Of a DNA stretch of 64,000 nucleotides, positions 25,308 to 34,776 are shown in pieces. The position numbers and the translations under genes were made by a program. The stretch is from Gammaproteobacteria bacterium (GTDB lineage Bacteria; Pseudomonadota; Gammaproteobacteria; Ga0077536): contig SHZM01000003.1 of NCBI GenBank assembly GCA_009692265.1, positions 1 to 64,000 of the forward strand. Direction: 5' to 3'. The notes below the pieces were generated by a model. The model ran no database searches. It worked only from the letters and a program-made list of their open reading frames with translations, and was not told where the DNA came from. Within the stretch, counting starts at the first letter, position 1, and the number at the start of each line of letters is the position of its first letter.

Positions 25308-27434
25308 TTGGCAACAGTAACGAAGACGACCCATCACGGCGGCTGCCCTCACGATTGCCCGGATACCTGCTCAATGGTATTCGAGGTCGAGAATGGCAAA
25401 CTCGTTGGGGTAAAAGGTAACGCGAACCACCCCATGACTCGCGGCGGCTTGTGCGTAAAGCTCAAGGATTATGAAAAGCGTCACTATCATCCAGACCGGC
25501 TGTTGTACCCACTACGTCGCACCGGGCCTAAAGGCAGTAAGCAGTTCAAGCGCATCAGTTGGGATGAGGCGCTGACCGAAATTACTTCGCGCTGGCAAGC
25601 GATCATCGCCGAACACGGCCCGCAAGCGATCGCGCCGTATAGTTATCTCGGTCACCAGGGCTTGGTGCATGGTCTCAATGGCGGAGATTCCTTTTTTAAC
25701 CGCATGGGGGCAACCGTCACCGAACGAACATTCTGCGGCGAAGGTTCGGCCACCGCGTGGCTGATGACTTATGGACCAAGTGGCGGGATGGATCCGGAAA
25801 GTTTCAAACATTCGAAGTTCATCGTCATTTGGGCCTGCAATAGCGTCAGTACCAATTTGCATCACTGGCATATCGTTAAGGAAGCACAAAAGCATGGTGC
25901 CAAAGTCGTGGTGATCGACGCTTATGCTTCAAAAACGGCCAAGGAAGCGGATTGGCATCTCGCTCCAAAACCCGGCACCGACGGTGCGCTCGCGATGGCG
26001 ATGATTCATACCATCATCGAAGAAGACTTGGTCGATCATGACTACGTCGCGCAGTACGCCTTGGGTTACGCGGACCTTGCCGCGCGCGCGAAGACCCGCA
26101 CTCCCGAATGGGCCGAGAAAATTACCGGGATCGCGGCGACCGACATCCGCCGCCTTGCGCGCGAGTATGCGCGCGCTAAAACCGCCGCAATCCGCATTGG
26201 AGTGGCGCTTGAGCGTCATCATGGCGGGGGACAGACGATTCGCGCTGTCTGCTGCCTACCCGGACTAACCGGTGCCTGGCGCGAACTCGGCGGTGGGATT
26301 TTGGCGATGCCGGTATGGGAGCATCCGTATCGATTCGACGTGATCTGTCGGCCGGAATGGATTCCAGAGGGAACCCGCGTCATCAATAATCTGCAAATTG
26401 GGCGTCACCTCACCAATGAAATTGCGATGACGCCGCCGATCAAGGCACTCATGTGCTGGAATTCCAATCCGGTTACTCAAGCGCCAGAGTGCGACAAGAT
26501 CGTACAAGGGCTGTTGCGTGAAGATCTGTTTCTGGTAGTGGCCGATCATTTCCTGTCCGATACCGCGAGCTATGCCGACATCGTGCTGCCCGCCGCGATG
26601 GGCGCGGAGATGGAGGACATCATTCTTTCGTGGGGACACAATTACCTTACCTACAATGAGAAATGCGTGGAGCCACCGGGCGAAGCGCTTTCCAATTACG
26701 AAATCTTTCGGCGCCTCGCGGCGTTGATGGGCTATACCGAGGAACAATTCAAATGGTCGGATTCGGAGTGTTTGGAACACTACGTCGATTGGGCGGGCCC
26801 GGCCTGCCGTGGGTTTGATTTGGCGCATTTGCGCCAGCATGGCTATGCCCATCTGAGCATCGGCGGCGCGGATGACCGCGTGCCGCATCGCACCGGCAAT
26901 TTTCCAACCCCCTCGGGCAGACTCGAATTCAAATCCAGCATCGCGGCGAACGGTAACTTTGTCGCTGGCCCCTTCCGGCAAATGTACGATGCGATGCAGG
27001 GCGGTGAGCCCTTGGATGAGTTGCCCGATTACGTGCCCTCGCGCGAGACACCGGCGACCAATCCCGAACTCGCGCAACGATATCCGCTGAATATCGTCTC
27101 GCCAAAAAGTCATGGGTTTCTAAATTCCTGTTACGCCAATATGGAGCAGAAAATCAAAGGACAAGGCGAACAGTTCGTATTGATCAACGCACACGACGCG
27201 ACTTCCCGCGGGATCGCCGACCGCGACAGAGTCCGCGTGTTTAATGATCGTGGGAGCTTCGAGGGTGAGGCGCAAATCACCAGCGATGTAAACGCGGGCG
27301 TGGTGGTCGCGACCCTGGGCTATTGGCGGCAGCTAAATAAGGGCACGGTTAACATCATCAGCTCCGCGGAGTTTGCAAACATGGGACATGCCCCGAGCTT
27401 TTCAGACAATCTGGTTGAGGTGGCCAGGGTGTAG
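25308..27434 (+). CDS. molybdopterin-dependent oxidoreductase (DMSO reductase family)
   Basis: A 708-residue catalytic subunit. The TTG start at 25308 is supported by AGGAG six bases upstream. The N-terminal 4Fe-4S site is C13, C17, C21 and C49 ('GGCPHDCPDTC', 'RGGLCVK'). C143 in 'TERTFCGEG' is at the expected place for the molybdenum ligand. 'KFIVIWACNSVSTN', 'VVVIDAYASKTAKEAD' and the C-terminal molydopterin-binding domain ('PLNIVSPKSHGFLNS') follow. No signal peptide is seen, so it is probably cytoplasmic. Formate dehydrogenase, thiosulfate/polysulfide reductase and assimilatory-type oxidoreductases share this pattern; I cannot fix the substrate. Confidence 0.85.
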   Translation: MATVTKTTHHGGCPHDCPDTCSMVFEVENGKLVGVKGNANHPMTRGGLCVKLKDYEKRHYHPDRLLYPLRRTGPKGSKQFKRISWDEALTEITSRWQAIIAEHGPQAIAPYSYLGHQGLVHGLNGGDSFFNRMGATVTERTFCGEGSATAWLMTYGPSGGMDPESFKHSKFIVIWACNSVSTNLHHWHIVKEAQKHGAKVVVIDAYASKTAKEADWHLAPKPGTDGALAMAMIHTIIEEDLVDHDYVAQYALGYADLAARAKTRTPEWAEKITGIAATDIRRLAREYARAKTAAIRIGVALERHHGGGQTIRAVCCLPGLTGAWRELGGGILAMPVWEHPYRFDVICRPEWIPEGTRVINNLQIGRHLTNEIAMTPPIKALMCWNSNPVTQAPECDKIVQGLLREDLFLVVADHFLSDTASYADIVLPAAMGAEMEDIILSWGHNYLTYNEKCVEPPGEALSNYEIFRRLAALMGYTEEQFKWSDSECLEHYVDWAGPACRGFDLAHLRQHGYAHLSIGGADDRVPHRTGNFPTPSGRLEFKSSIAANGNFVAGPFRQMYDAMQGGEPLDELPDYVPSRETPATNPELAQRYPLNIVSPKSHGFLNSCYANMEQKIKGQGEQFVLINAHDATSRGIADRDRVRVFNDRGSFEGEAQITSDVNAGVVVATLGYWRQLNKGTVNIISSAEFANMGHAPSFSDNLVEVARV

Positions 27435-27674
27435 TGGAACTACATGAAATCGAAGCGCACTCGTCACATTAACAAACTTAAGCACCCATCCCCTGGTCAT
27501 CACCCACTGCCCTGCCCTTGCCGAGGCTGCGGTGCGCGTCGGTGATGTGCAGATCCGCTCCCGTGCAACGGTCGGTGGCAGCACTGAACGTTCCCGGAAC
27601 AATCGCTTACTGAGGGGCCGCGGCCGTTATTCCGCTGATGTACTACCCACCGGCACCTTGCCTGCAGCGATTCA

Positions 27675-27836
27675 ATGGATGGGGTGATCGGCTACGATCT
27701 CGAACAGATGCAGCGCGCGATGCGCGATACTGCCTTGCGTGGGGACATCATCTATCCGGCCCACGATCCACTCGTGTTAGAACCCGATAACCAAACCCGG
27801 ATCGCTGCTTTGTCACCAGGCAAGCCTTGGCCGTAG
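27675..27836 (+). pseudogene. possible C-terminal remnant of a metallo-hydrolase
   Basis: A short frame reading 'MDGVIGYDLEQMQRAMRDTA', then 'RGDIIYPAHDPLVLEP' up to TAG at 27834. The phrase GDIIYPAHDP is like the C-terminal metal-ligand region of metallo-beta-lactamase-fold hydrolases. No matching N-terminal part is found in the 240 bases upstream, which hold nothing else I can assign. Confidence 0.3.
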
Positions 27837-27859
27837 TAATACATGGTTATACTCTCGCG

Positions 27860-28804
27860 ATGCCAGCCATTTATCTCCGCAATGTCTTACCGACTCTTCA
27901 GCGCTGGCACCAAGCGGGCCTGAAGACCGCCCTCGTCACGCTGTTCAATACGGATGGTTCAACGCCACGTCCACTCGGCAGCCAGATGGCGATCGCCGAG
28001 AACGGTGACGCCGTTGGAAACATTACCGGGGGTTGTGCCGAGGCGGCGATCATTGCCGAAGCACAGGCATGCATGGCCGCTGGTCAGAATCGAAGCCTCC
28101 GGTACGGGGCAGGATCACCGTATATCGATATCCGCCTACCCTGTGGTTCGGGAATCGATGTGTATTTCGATGTGAATTTTTCGACTACGGATCTCGCGCG
28201 ACTGCTCGCGGCAGAACAGTCGCGCCGACCCGCGTGGCTTGCACTCGATCCGAACAACCATCGCATCGAAGTAGGAATCGACACGGCAACGCCGCCCTCC
28301 GCACCTGGCCTATATCTGCGCGCCTATCCGCCAATAACTCGTCTGGTGTTGGCTGGCAAAGGGCCAGCACTGCCGATCTTGGCGCGGCTCGCGAGCGCCG
28401 CCGATTTCGAGGTGATCGCGCTATCACCTGAACCAGAAACGTTAGAAGCGACGCAGGCCCATGCGGCGCGCACCTCGCCACTCACGACTCCGGATGCCTT
28501 TCACTTTAACGAGTTTGATCGATTCACGGCCTTCGTGTCGTTATTCCATGAGCACGAATGGGAGCCGCCAATTTTACGGCTGGCACTCGCCTCGGACTGC
28601 TTTTATGTCGGCGCTCTGGGCAGCAAGCGCACGCACCAGGAACGGGTCGAGGCGTTGCGAAAGCTTGGCGTCAAGGAGTCCAACATCGCGCGGATCCGCG
28701 CACCGGTAGGCTTAAAGCTCGGCGGCAAGAATCCACCAGAAATCGCTCTCGCAATCCTGGCCGAAATTGTTAAGACCCAATACGCGATAGCCGATGGTGC
28801 TTAA
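27860..28804 (+). CDS. XdhC family protein
   Basis: 314 residues from ATG 27860 (MPAIYLRNVLPTL); the frame extends to a TTG at 27827 but without added family sequence. The XdhC/CoxI N-domain shows 'LVTLFNTDGSTPRPLGSQMA' and 'GGCAEAAIIAEA'; the C-terminal Rossmann domain has 'FYVGALGSKRTHQERVEALR' and 'GGKNPPEIALAILAEI'. XdhC proteins bind and sulfurate molybdenum cofactor for a partner enzyme. Followed after 21 bases by a MocA/MobA-like gene, it forms a cofactor maturation pair, plausibly serving the upstream oxidoreductase or an enzyme elsewhere. Confidence 0.88.
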   Translation: MPAIYLRNVLPTLQRWHQAGLKTALVTLFNTDGSTPRPLGSQMAIAENGDAVGNITGGCAEAAIIAEAQACMAAGQNRSLRYGAGSPYIDIRLPCGSGIDVYFDVNFSTTDLARLLAAEQSRRPAWLALDPNNHRIEVGIDTATPPSAPGLYLRAYPPITRLVLAGKGPALPILARLASAADFEVIALSPEPETLEATQAHAARTSPLTTPDAFHFNEFDRFTAFVSLFHEHEWEPPILRLALASDCFYVGALGSKRTHQERVEALRKLGVKESNIARIRAPVGLKLGGKNPPEIALAILAEIVKTQYAIADGA

Positions 28805-28825
28805 GGCACCACCAAGCGTGCTGCG

Positions 28826-29413
28826 ATGAAGGCGCTACGTTTGGGCGCGGTGTTACTAGCAGCTGGCTTAGGCTCGCGCTTTTCCGCTGGGAACAAGCTC
28901 TTACATCCTTATCGCGGGCGCCCTGTACTTGCGTGGGCGCTAGACACCCTGACGTTGGTACCGCTCGTGGATCGGGTTGTGGTGATTGGAGTTGACGATC
29001 CAGCGAAACGCGCGCTGGTCGAAAATCACCCGGTGCGGATAGTTGAGAATCCGCGCCCTGCCGACGGCATGGGACATTCACTCGCCCTTGGCATCCAAAT
29101 GCTCGCCGCCGATCTCGACGCGGCGTTCGTATGTCTAGGTGATATGCCCGATCTAAGCGTCAGTGTGTTCGAGATCCTCGCGATAAACTTCGCGCGGCAT
29201 ACCAAAGAAGCCATCGTCATCCCGTGCTATGCGGGTGAGCGTGGACACCCCGTGCTGTTCGGTCGCGCTCACTTTACGACCCTGACCAGACTGGACGGCG
29301 ACCAAGGCGCGCGCAAGGTCGTGGCGGGCGCGACGGAGGTGATCACCGTGGCTTTTGACGATCCTCGGATTCTGCGCGATATCGATACGGTGGCGGACCT
29401 CACACCCACATAA
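28826..29413 (+). CDS. MobA/MocA-like molybdenum cofactor nucleotidyltransferase
   Basis: A 195-residue NTP-transferase. It has the nucleotide-binding signature 'LLAAGLGSRFSAGNKLLHPY', 'RGRPVLAWALDTL', the acidic metal site 'AFVCLGDMPDLS' and 'GERGHPVLFGRAHF'. Members add CMP or GMP to molybdopterin. Immediately downstream of the XdhC gene and probably co-transcribed. A second look at the motif suggests MocA (CTP-using) as likely as MobA. Confidence 0.87.
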   Translation: MKALRLGAVLLAAGLGSRFSAGNKLLHPYRGRPVLAWALDTLTLVPLVDRVVVIGVDDPAKRALVENHPVRIVENPRPADGMGHSLALGIQMLAADLDAAFVCLGDMPDLSVSVFEILAINFARHTKEAIVIPCYAGERGHPVLFGRAHFTTLTRLDGDQGARKVVAGATEVITVAFDDPRILRDIDTVADLTPT

Positions 29414-29711
29414 CCTGAGTCCGCATCCGCCCTTCTACTTCCACGAACTTCCTTTCTGTGACCGAGTCGGCGCGGTCACAATGCTTAATGCGAAGCACAT
29501 CACATAGGCACGAATCTTAATCTTCTATAACTACATTCAGCCAAGGAAACGGCAGCGAAGAGGACGGATGACGCTGGCGCGGTGTTGGATACGCCGCTGA
29601 TGTTCGAGGAGGAGAACGCCCCAGACATCCACCTCACGCACTCAATGGACACCGGGAGCACTAAGTCCATGGATGGACTTTTTCTTCTCGCATTACGAAG
29701 GAGTAGTCGAG
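29414..29711. other. intergenic region without recognised genes
   Basis: About 300 bases between the MocA-like gene and the protease. I see only the ribosome site of the protease (AAGGAG at 29698-29703) and no convincing coding frame. Confidence 0.5.
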
Positions 29712-31754
29712 ATGAAAAAAAGGCTTATGGGTATTATTGCCCCCGTGATCACAGTGGTTTGTTTCATGGGTTCGGATCCCGCCCACGCTGAACACAAACA
29801 CTACGGCAAGGCCGCTCCGTTTGCGATCGGCGAGCTGCCGGTCAGCAGGTTGCGCACCAAGCTCGAAAAGATGTCGCCGGCGCGGCAAAAACGCGCAATG
29901 GCCTGGCTGCATCGTTTCAATTTTCCGCGCGCGGATGTCAAAACGCTCGAGCTGGATGCCGAAGGCGGCGCGCTGTACGTTGATCCCGCGCCGGTTAACA
30001 CCGCCGCGGCGCCAGCTGTCTCCGCGACATCTGTCGCGGCCACGATCCCCACTACTTCGACGTTCACGTTACACAGTCGGACTGGCGCGACGAAGGTGAT
30101 CTATCTCGACTTCGATGGACATCTGATAACCGGGACTGTGTGGAATTCGAACTACGCGGCGGGAAAGTCGCTCGATGCCGTGCCCTACGATACCGACGGG
30201 GTACTGGCGAGTTTCAGCATCGCCGAACTCAACAACATCTCCAACATTTGGCGACGAGTGGCGGAAGATTTCGCGCCCTTCAACGTCGATGTCACCACGC
30301 AATTGCCATCGAGCTTCGGGCCAACTGTCGGTCGTATCCTCGTCGCCCGTGATAGCGATAGCACCGGTTTGGCAATGCCCTTCCAAGGTGCCGGCGGCGT
30401 CGCGTACATCGGGGTCTTTGGCCTTAGTAGCTATCCCGCCTATCAACCCGCGTTGGTCTACTTCAATCGACTAGGGGGCGGGCGCGAAGACTATGTCGCG
30501 GAAGCGTCGTCGCACGAAATGGGACATAACATGGGACTCGGTCATGATGGAACGGCAAGCGCCACGTATTACGGCGGGCATGGTGTCGGCGCGACCTCGT
30601 GGGGACCGATCATGGGCAGCAGCTACAATCGATCGGTCAGCGAATGGAGCCGTGGCGAATACCCTGGCGCTAATAATCAACAAGACGACCTTGCGATCAT
30701 CACCAGCAAACTTGCGCTACGCGGTGACGATCACGGCAATACTGGTGTGGGCGCAACGCCTTTGATCGCGAATGCGACCGGTCGCGTGACCGCGACTACC
30801 GTGGAGGCGGATTGGACTAACTCACAACCGCAAAATAAGGGCGTGCTCGCCAGCCAGAGCGATGTCGATGTGTTTTTCTTCGACGCCGCGCCTGGCACGG
30901 TGAACCTGACGATCACGCCGCACACGATGCCGGTTAATTCGGGCGGTGGGAATCTCGACGTGCAGGTCGAACTTTATAGTCAGGGCGGCGCGTTACTCGG
31001 CTCCGCGAGCCCCACAGGCGCGACCGCGGAAAATCTGGTTGCCTCGGTGCCGGCGGGTCGTTGTTTCCTTCACGTAACGGGTACCGGCGATCCGACGGTG
31101 CCCTATTCGGATTACGGCAGCCTCGGTCAGTTCACGATCAACGGACAGATCCCGGTTGGGGTTACCAACACAGTGCCGCCGAATCCAAATCCGATGACAT
31201 GGGAGGTTGTACCAACGTCCACGAGCGCCACGTCAGCGACGATGCGATCGGCGTTGGCGATTGACGATGCGGGAAGCGCCGTTCAGTATTTCTTTGAATG
31301 TGCCAGTGGCTCCCTACGGTGCGCCAGTAGTGGTTGGCAGGGGGCGCAGACCTATACCCCGATCGGCTTAAGTCCGGGCACAACGTATCGATATAGGGTG
31401 AAAGCGCGCGATGCTTCGAGTAACGAAACGGTTTGGTCAAGCGAGGCTGCGGTAACTACCGCTGCGCTGCCAACCACCAACGCCGCGCCCACCGCCGGTC
31501 CCGACAGTTTCCGTATACGCGTCGGGACTACTCAGAACTTAAACGTGCTCGCGAACGATTCTGATGCCGATCGCGATCCATTGTCGATCACCGGGGTGAC
31601 CCAGGGACAGCTAGGGCAGGTGAGCTTCACGCCTACCGGAATCACCTATCAGAGCTTAGGCATCACCGGCAACGACGCGTTTCGTTACACGATTAGCGAC
31701 GGCCTCGGCCATACCGCGAGCGCGACCGTGAGCGTGGCTGTGCGTCGACGTTAA
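29712..31754 (+). CDS. secreted metzincin-type metalloprotease with Ig/Fn3 domains
   Basis: 680 residues from the ATG at 29712, chosen for the AAGGAG ribosome site and for the signal peptide that then begins the protein ('MKKRLMGIIAPVITVVCF', cleavage probably after AHA near residue 28). A zinc protease domain carries H268EMGHNMGLGHD, the extended HExxHxxGxxHD motif. Downstream come a bacterial pre-peptidase-like beta domain (about 360-470), an Fn3-like domain ('GLSPGTTYRYRVKARDASSN') and a C-terminal cadherin-like/Big domain ('LNVLANDSDADRDPLSITG'). No membrane anchor is visible. It probably acts outside the cell on proteins. Confidence 0.85.
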   Translation: MKKRLMGIIAPVITVVCFMGSDPAHAEHKHYGKAAPFAIGELPVSRLRTKLEKMSPARQKRAMAWLHRFNFPRADVKTLELDAEGGALYVDPAPVNTAAAPAVSATSVAATIPTTSTFTLHSRTGATKVIYLDFDGHLITGTVWNSNYAAGKSLDAVPYDTDGVLASFSIAELNNISNIWRRVAEDFAPFNVDVTTQLPSSFGPTVGRILVARDSDSTGLAMPFQGAGGVAYIGVFGLSSYPAYQPALVYFNRLGGGREDYVAEASSHEMGHNMGLGHDGTASATYYGGHGVGATSWGPIMGSSYNRSVSEWSRGEYPGANNQQDDLAIITSKLALRGDDHGNTGVGATPLIANATGRVTATTVEADWTNSQPQNKGVLASQSDVDVFFFDAAPGTVNLTITPHTMPVNSGGGNLDVQVELYSQGGALLGSASPTGATAENLVASVPAGRCFLHVTGTGDPTVPYSDYGSLGQFTINGQIPVGVTNTVPPNPNPMTWEVVPTSTSATSATMRSALAIDDAGSAVQYFFECASGSLRCASSGWQGAQTYTPIGLSPGTTYRYRVKARDASSNETVWSSEAAVTTAALPTTNAAPTAGPDSFRIRVGTTQNLNVLANDSDADRDPLSITGVTQGQLGQVSFTPTGITYQSLGITGNDAFRYTISDGLGHTASATVSVAVRRR

Positions 31755-31758
31755 ATCG

Positions 31759-31788
31759 AACTGGCGAGCGTTCACGCGCTCGCCAGTT
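31759..31788. terminator. bidirectional stem-loop terminator
   Basis: Perfect 12-base arms AACTGGCGAGCG (31759-31770) and CGCTCGCCAGTT (31777-31788) around TTCACG. Followed by TTAA on the plus side and preceded by a short A/T stretch. It sits between the convergent stops of the protease and the gene at 31788. Confidence 0.75.
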
Positions 31789-32714
31789 TAATCGTCGACT
31801 AGCCAGTGATCTCGGAGTTGGCGCAAAGTGACAATGGATTCACGCCGTTCAACGATTACGAGATAGGCAAGGGATCGATACAACACCGCCTGGCGAATTT
31901 GCGCACGGCGGATGCCTGTGGCGGGTAGCCGCTCGGTAAACTGGGAGACGAATGCCGGATCTTTTGCCCGCGCTTCGAGATCCACAATCTGTGGCAGCAT
32001 CTCGGAGGTTACCGAGGCGCGTGCCGACAAAAAATCTTCAGCTTTCAATCGCCGCTCCATTTCCAGGTAGGCCAGCGCGGGGGCGCTGGTGCGCGCGGTT
32101 TCCTCTTTCAGTATCGCCGCGGGCGCGATCTCGTGGAAGAGCGGCGCGCTAAACTTCGCGGTAACAGTTAATGCGTTGTCAGGCGCGTGAAACTCAATTT
32201 TCCCAGAGACGCGATTGCCACTGATGGTCACTTTAAAGCCTGGGAGTGAGTAGATCGTATAGAAGGGTATCCCCTGCTGTGGCAGTAGCGCGGTCACCGT
32301 GCCCTCGCGCTTTGCATCGCGCGGCAGCGCGATCAGCACACCCTTCAGAGTACCGGCTTGGGCTTGTCGTTGTACCTGTTTCGTCTCCAACTCTTGTAAC
32401 AGCTGCGAGTCGATCGCCTGTTCGGTTAAAAGGATCCGTAACTCGGGCTCGAAATCGACGTACTGACCTAGTTCAGCGAGATCATCAAAGCGAAAGGTGT
32501 TGGCGTGGCTAAGTGATATCGCGACCGCGTCCACCACTAGTTGCCCCGAGGCAGTACCCGGATCAATCGCAAGTACCGAGCCGCTGAATGTGCCCACGAC
32601 GCTCACGCCTATTAGTAGGTCACGGATTAGTCGAGGCGCCGGCACGGCTGCGCCGACGTGCCGCAGCGCCTTAGAAACGAAAGACGCCATACCCTGCGGG
32701 ATCGAGTGGTGCAT
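31788..32714 (-). CDS. hypothetical protein with signal anchor
   Basis: A 308-residue protein I do not recognise. A hydrophobic stretch near residues 30-50 ('LLIGVSVVGTFSGSVLAIDP') looks like a signal peptide if the start is a little downstream of the first ATG. The mature part is rich in charged residues. The start overlaps the carboxyltransferase gene by up to 44 bases, so it is probably in the same operon; a later start within the frame would lessen the overlap. Confidence 0.6.
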   Translation of the reverse strand: MHHSIPQGMASFVSKALRHVGAAVPAPRLIRDLLIGVSVVGTFSGSVLAIDPGTASGQLVVDAVAISLSHANTFRFDDLAELGQYVDFEPELRILLTEQAIDSQLLQELETKQVQRQAQAGTLKGVLIALPRDAKREGTVTALLPQQGIPFYTIYSLPGFKVTISGNRVSGKIEFHAPDNALTVTAKFSAPLFHEIAPAAILKEETARTSAPALAYLEMERRLKAEDFLSARASVTSEMLPQIVDLEARAKDPAFVSQFTERLPATGIRRAQIRQAVLYRSLAYLVIVERRESIVTLRQLRDHWLVDD

Positions 32715-34278
32715 TTAACGAAGCGCTGATGGAGACACCTAATGCATTGCGCGTGTCCACCGGATCGATGATTCCATCGTCCCACAACTTCGACGTCGAG
32801 TAATACGCAGACAGTTGTTCCTGATACGCCATGAGCGTGGACGAATAGACCTCGTCGATCACGGCTTGGTCGGGTACCTGCCCGTTGCGTTCTAATTGTT
32901 TGGTTTTCACTTCAGCCAAAGTGCGCGCGGCCTGCTCACCCCCCATGACGCCGATCTGATGATTCGGCCAAGCAAACAGGAACCGTGCATCGTAGGCTCG
33001 GCCGCACATCCCATAGTTACCTGCACCGAACGAGCCGTGACACATCACCGTGAACTTCGGCACGCGGCTACAGCTCTGCGCCATGATCATCTTCGCGCCA
33101 TCCTTGGTGATCCCGCGTGCCTCGTATTCCTTGCCCACCATGTAGCCCGTGATGTTTTGCAGAAACACCAGCGGCGTTTGATTCTGGTTGCACAGCTCAA
33201 TGAAATGCGCGCCCTTCAGTGCGCTATCGTTAAACAGCACCCCGTTGTTGGCGAGGATTCCGACCCGGTAGCCCCAGAGATTCGCGTACCCACATACGAG
33301 GGTCGTGCCATACGCGGGTTGGTATTCGTGAAAACGGCTGCCATCGACGATCCGAGCGATGACTTCGCGCATCTCAAAACCGTGTTTGATATCGCCGGGA
33401 ATAATTCCGTAGAGTTCGTCGGGATCGTAGTAAGGCGCTTCCACGGCATCGCATTGCGTGGCCCACTTCTTGGGTGACTCCCATTGCGCGACAATTTCCC
33501 GGCCGAGTGCAATCGCATGCGCTTCGGTATCGGCTGGGTAATCACAGGTGCCACTCACCTGGGTGTGGAGATCGCAGCCGCCGAGTTCATCGACAGTGAC
33601 GATCTCGCCAGTCGCCGCTTTCACCAGCGGGGGCCCGCCAAGGAAAACAGCGCCCGTGCCGCGAACAATCACTGCATAATCCGACAAGGCGGGAATGTAC
33701 GCTCCGCCGGCCGTACAATGCCCGAACACCAAGGCCAGCTGCTTCACGCCTAATTTGCTCAGCATCGACTGATTACGAAAAATTCGCCCGGCCATGTGCT
33801 TGTCCGGGAAGAGTTCAGACTGCAATGGCAGGAAACCTCCCGCACTGTCGCAGAGGTGAACCACGGGCAACCGGTTCTCCAAGGCGATATCGAGGCAGCG
33901 AACGATCTTCTTCACTGTTAACGGATACCAAGCACCGCCTTTAATGCTCGAATCATCGGCGTGCAGGATCACTTCGCGCCCGCTGACCATCCCGATTCCG
34001 GTAATACAACTCGCGGTCGGCGCCTCCCCGTCGTACTCCATATTAGCCGCGAGTGACGACAGTTCTAAGAACGGCGTGCCGGGATCGAGCAGGCGCTCGA
34101 TGCGTTCGCGCGGCAGTAGCTTGCCTTGCTTGAGCAGCCGTTCGAGATCGCGGGCAGGGCGTTGGTGTCGCGCGGCGTCTTGCTTAGCACGAAATTCGGC
34201 GATGCGCGCCTGATTCACGGCATAGTTGTGCTGGAATTCGGCGGCGGCCGTATTAAGGTTCGATCGGATCCGGCTCAT
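32671..34278 (-). CDS. acyl-CoA carboxylase, carboxyltransferase (beta) subunit
   Basis: A 535-residue carboxyltransferase of the methylcrotonyl-/geranyl-CoA carboxylase type. Signatures are 'GIGMVSGREVILHADDSSIK', 'LPVVHLCDSAGGFLPLQ', 'FGHCTAGGAYIPALSDY' and 'GAVFLGGPPLVKAATGE'. The biotin-carboxylase and biotin-carrier genes precede it with a 4-base overlap at the carrier stop. The family includes MCC (leucine degradation) and geranyl-CoA carboxylase (acyclic terpene use). Context favours a longer branched substrate, but no residue seen here decides it. Confidence 0.87.
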   Translation of the reverse strand: MSRIRSNLNTAAAEFQHNYAVNQARIAEFRAKQDAARHQRPARDLERLLKQGKLLPRERIERLLDPGTPFLELSSLAANMEYDGEAPTASCITGIGMVSGREVILHADDSSIKGGAWYPLTVKKIVRCLDIALENRLPVVHLCDSAGGFLPLQSELFPDKHMAGRIFRNQSMLSKLGVKQLALVFGHCTAGGAYIPALSDYAVIVRGTGAVFLGGPPLVKAATGEIVTVDELGGCDLHTQVSGTCDYPADTEAHAIALGREIVAQWESPKKWATQCDAVEAPYYDPDELYGIIPGDIKHGFEMREVIARIVDGSRFHEYQPAYGTTLVCGYANLWGYRVGILANNGVLFNDSALKGAHFIELCNQNQTPLVFLQNITGYMVGKEYEARGITKDGAKMIMAQSCSRVPKFTVMCHGSFGAGNYGMCGRAYDARFLFAWPNHQIGVMGGEQAARTLAEVKTKQLERNGQVPDQAVIDEVYSSTLMAYQEQLSAYYSTSKLWDDGIIDPVDTRNALGVSISASLNAPLDPAGYGVFRF

Positions 34279-34772
34279 GTCGCTTCACTCGCTTCCGGCT
34301 GCAGCGCGACCAGCACAGCGCCTTTTTGAAAGGCTTGATTTAAGTCGTAATGCACTGCCGCGATGATCCCTGCGCGCGGGGCCAACAACGTGATCTGCAT
34401 TTTCATCGATTCAATTGTCAGCAGCGGATCAGCGGCGGCAACCGCCTCGCCCACTTGACGTCGAATCGCCACCACCACACCTGGCATATCGGCGCGAATT
34501 TCGCGATCACTGAAGCCAGCGCGTGCCGCGCTCAACGGGTCTTCCACTTCTACCGAAAAGCTACGTTCGCCGATCTTCAAATGAATGCGCTCGCCTTCCG
34601 CTGAACGCCACACCGCGTAATGTCGATCGTCGACAGTCAGAAAGACGACCTCGTCCGCCAGGCCGATGGCTTCGCTGACCAGGTGTACCGCGCCATCAAC
34701 TCGGCACTGTAAGCTGGGGTGGCGGGCGAGGAGTTCTACCTCATGCACGCTCGAACCGAGTTTAAGTTTCAT
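34275..34772 (-). CDS. biotin carboxyl carrier part of acyl-CoA carboxylase
   Basis: 165 residues from ATG 34772. The biotin-attachment motif is 'TIESMKMQITLLAPRAG' with K124. In MCC/GCC enzymes this segment is usually fused to the C-terminus of the biotin carboxylase. Directly upstream, the same frame reads PWVDGGISAM, resembling the fused linker (PWxxxDGxR) of alpha subunits, so this may be the detached 3' part of one gene split by a frameshift near 34800 rather than a true separate subunit. Translation could still start at 34772. Confidence 0.8.
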   Translation of the reverse strand: MKLKLGSSVHEVELLARHPSLQCRVDGAVHLVSEAIGLADEVVFLTVDDRHYAVWRSAEGERIHLKIGERSFSVEVEDPLSAARAGFSDREIRADMPGVVVAIRRQVGEAVAAADPLLTIESMKMQITLLAPRAGIIAAVHYDLNQAFQKGAVLVALQPEASEAT

Positions 34773-34776
34773 TGCG

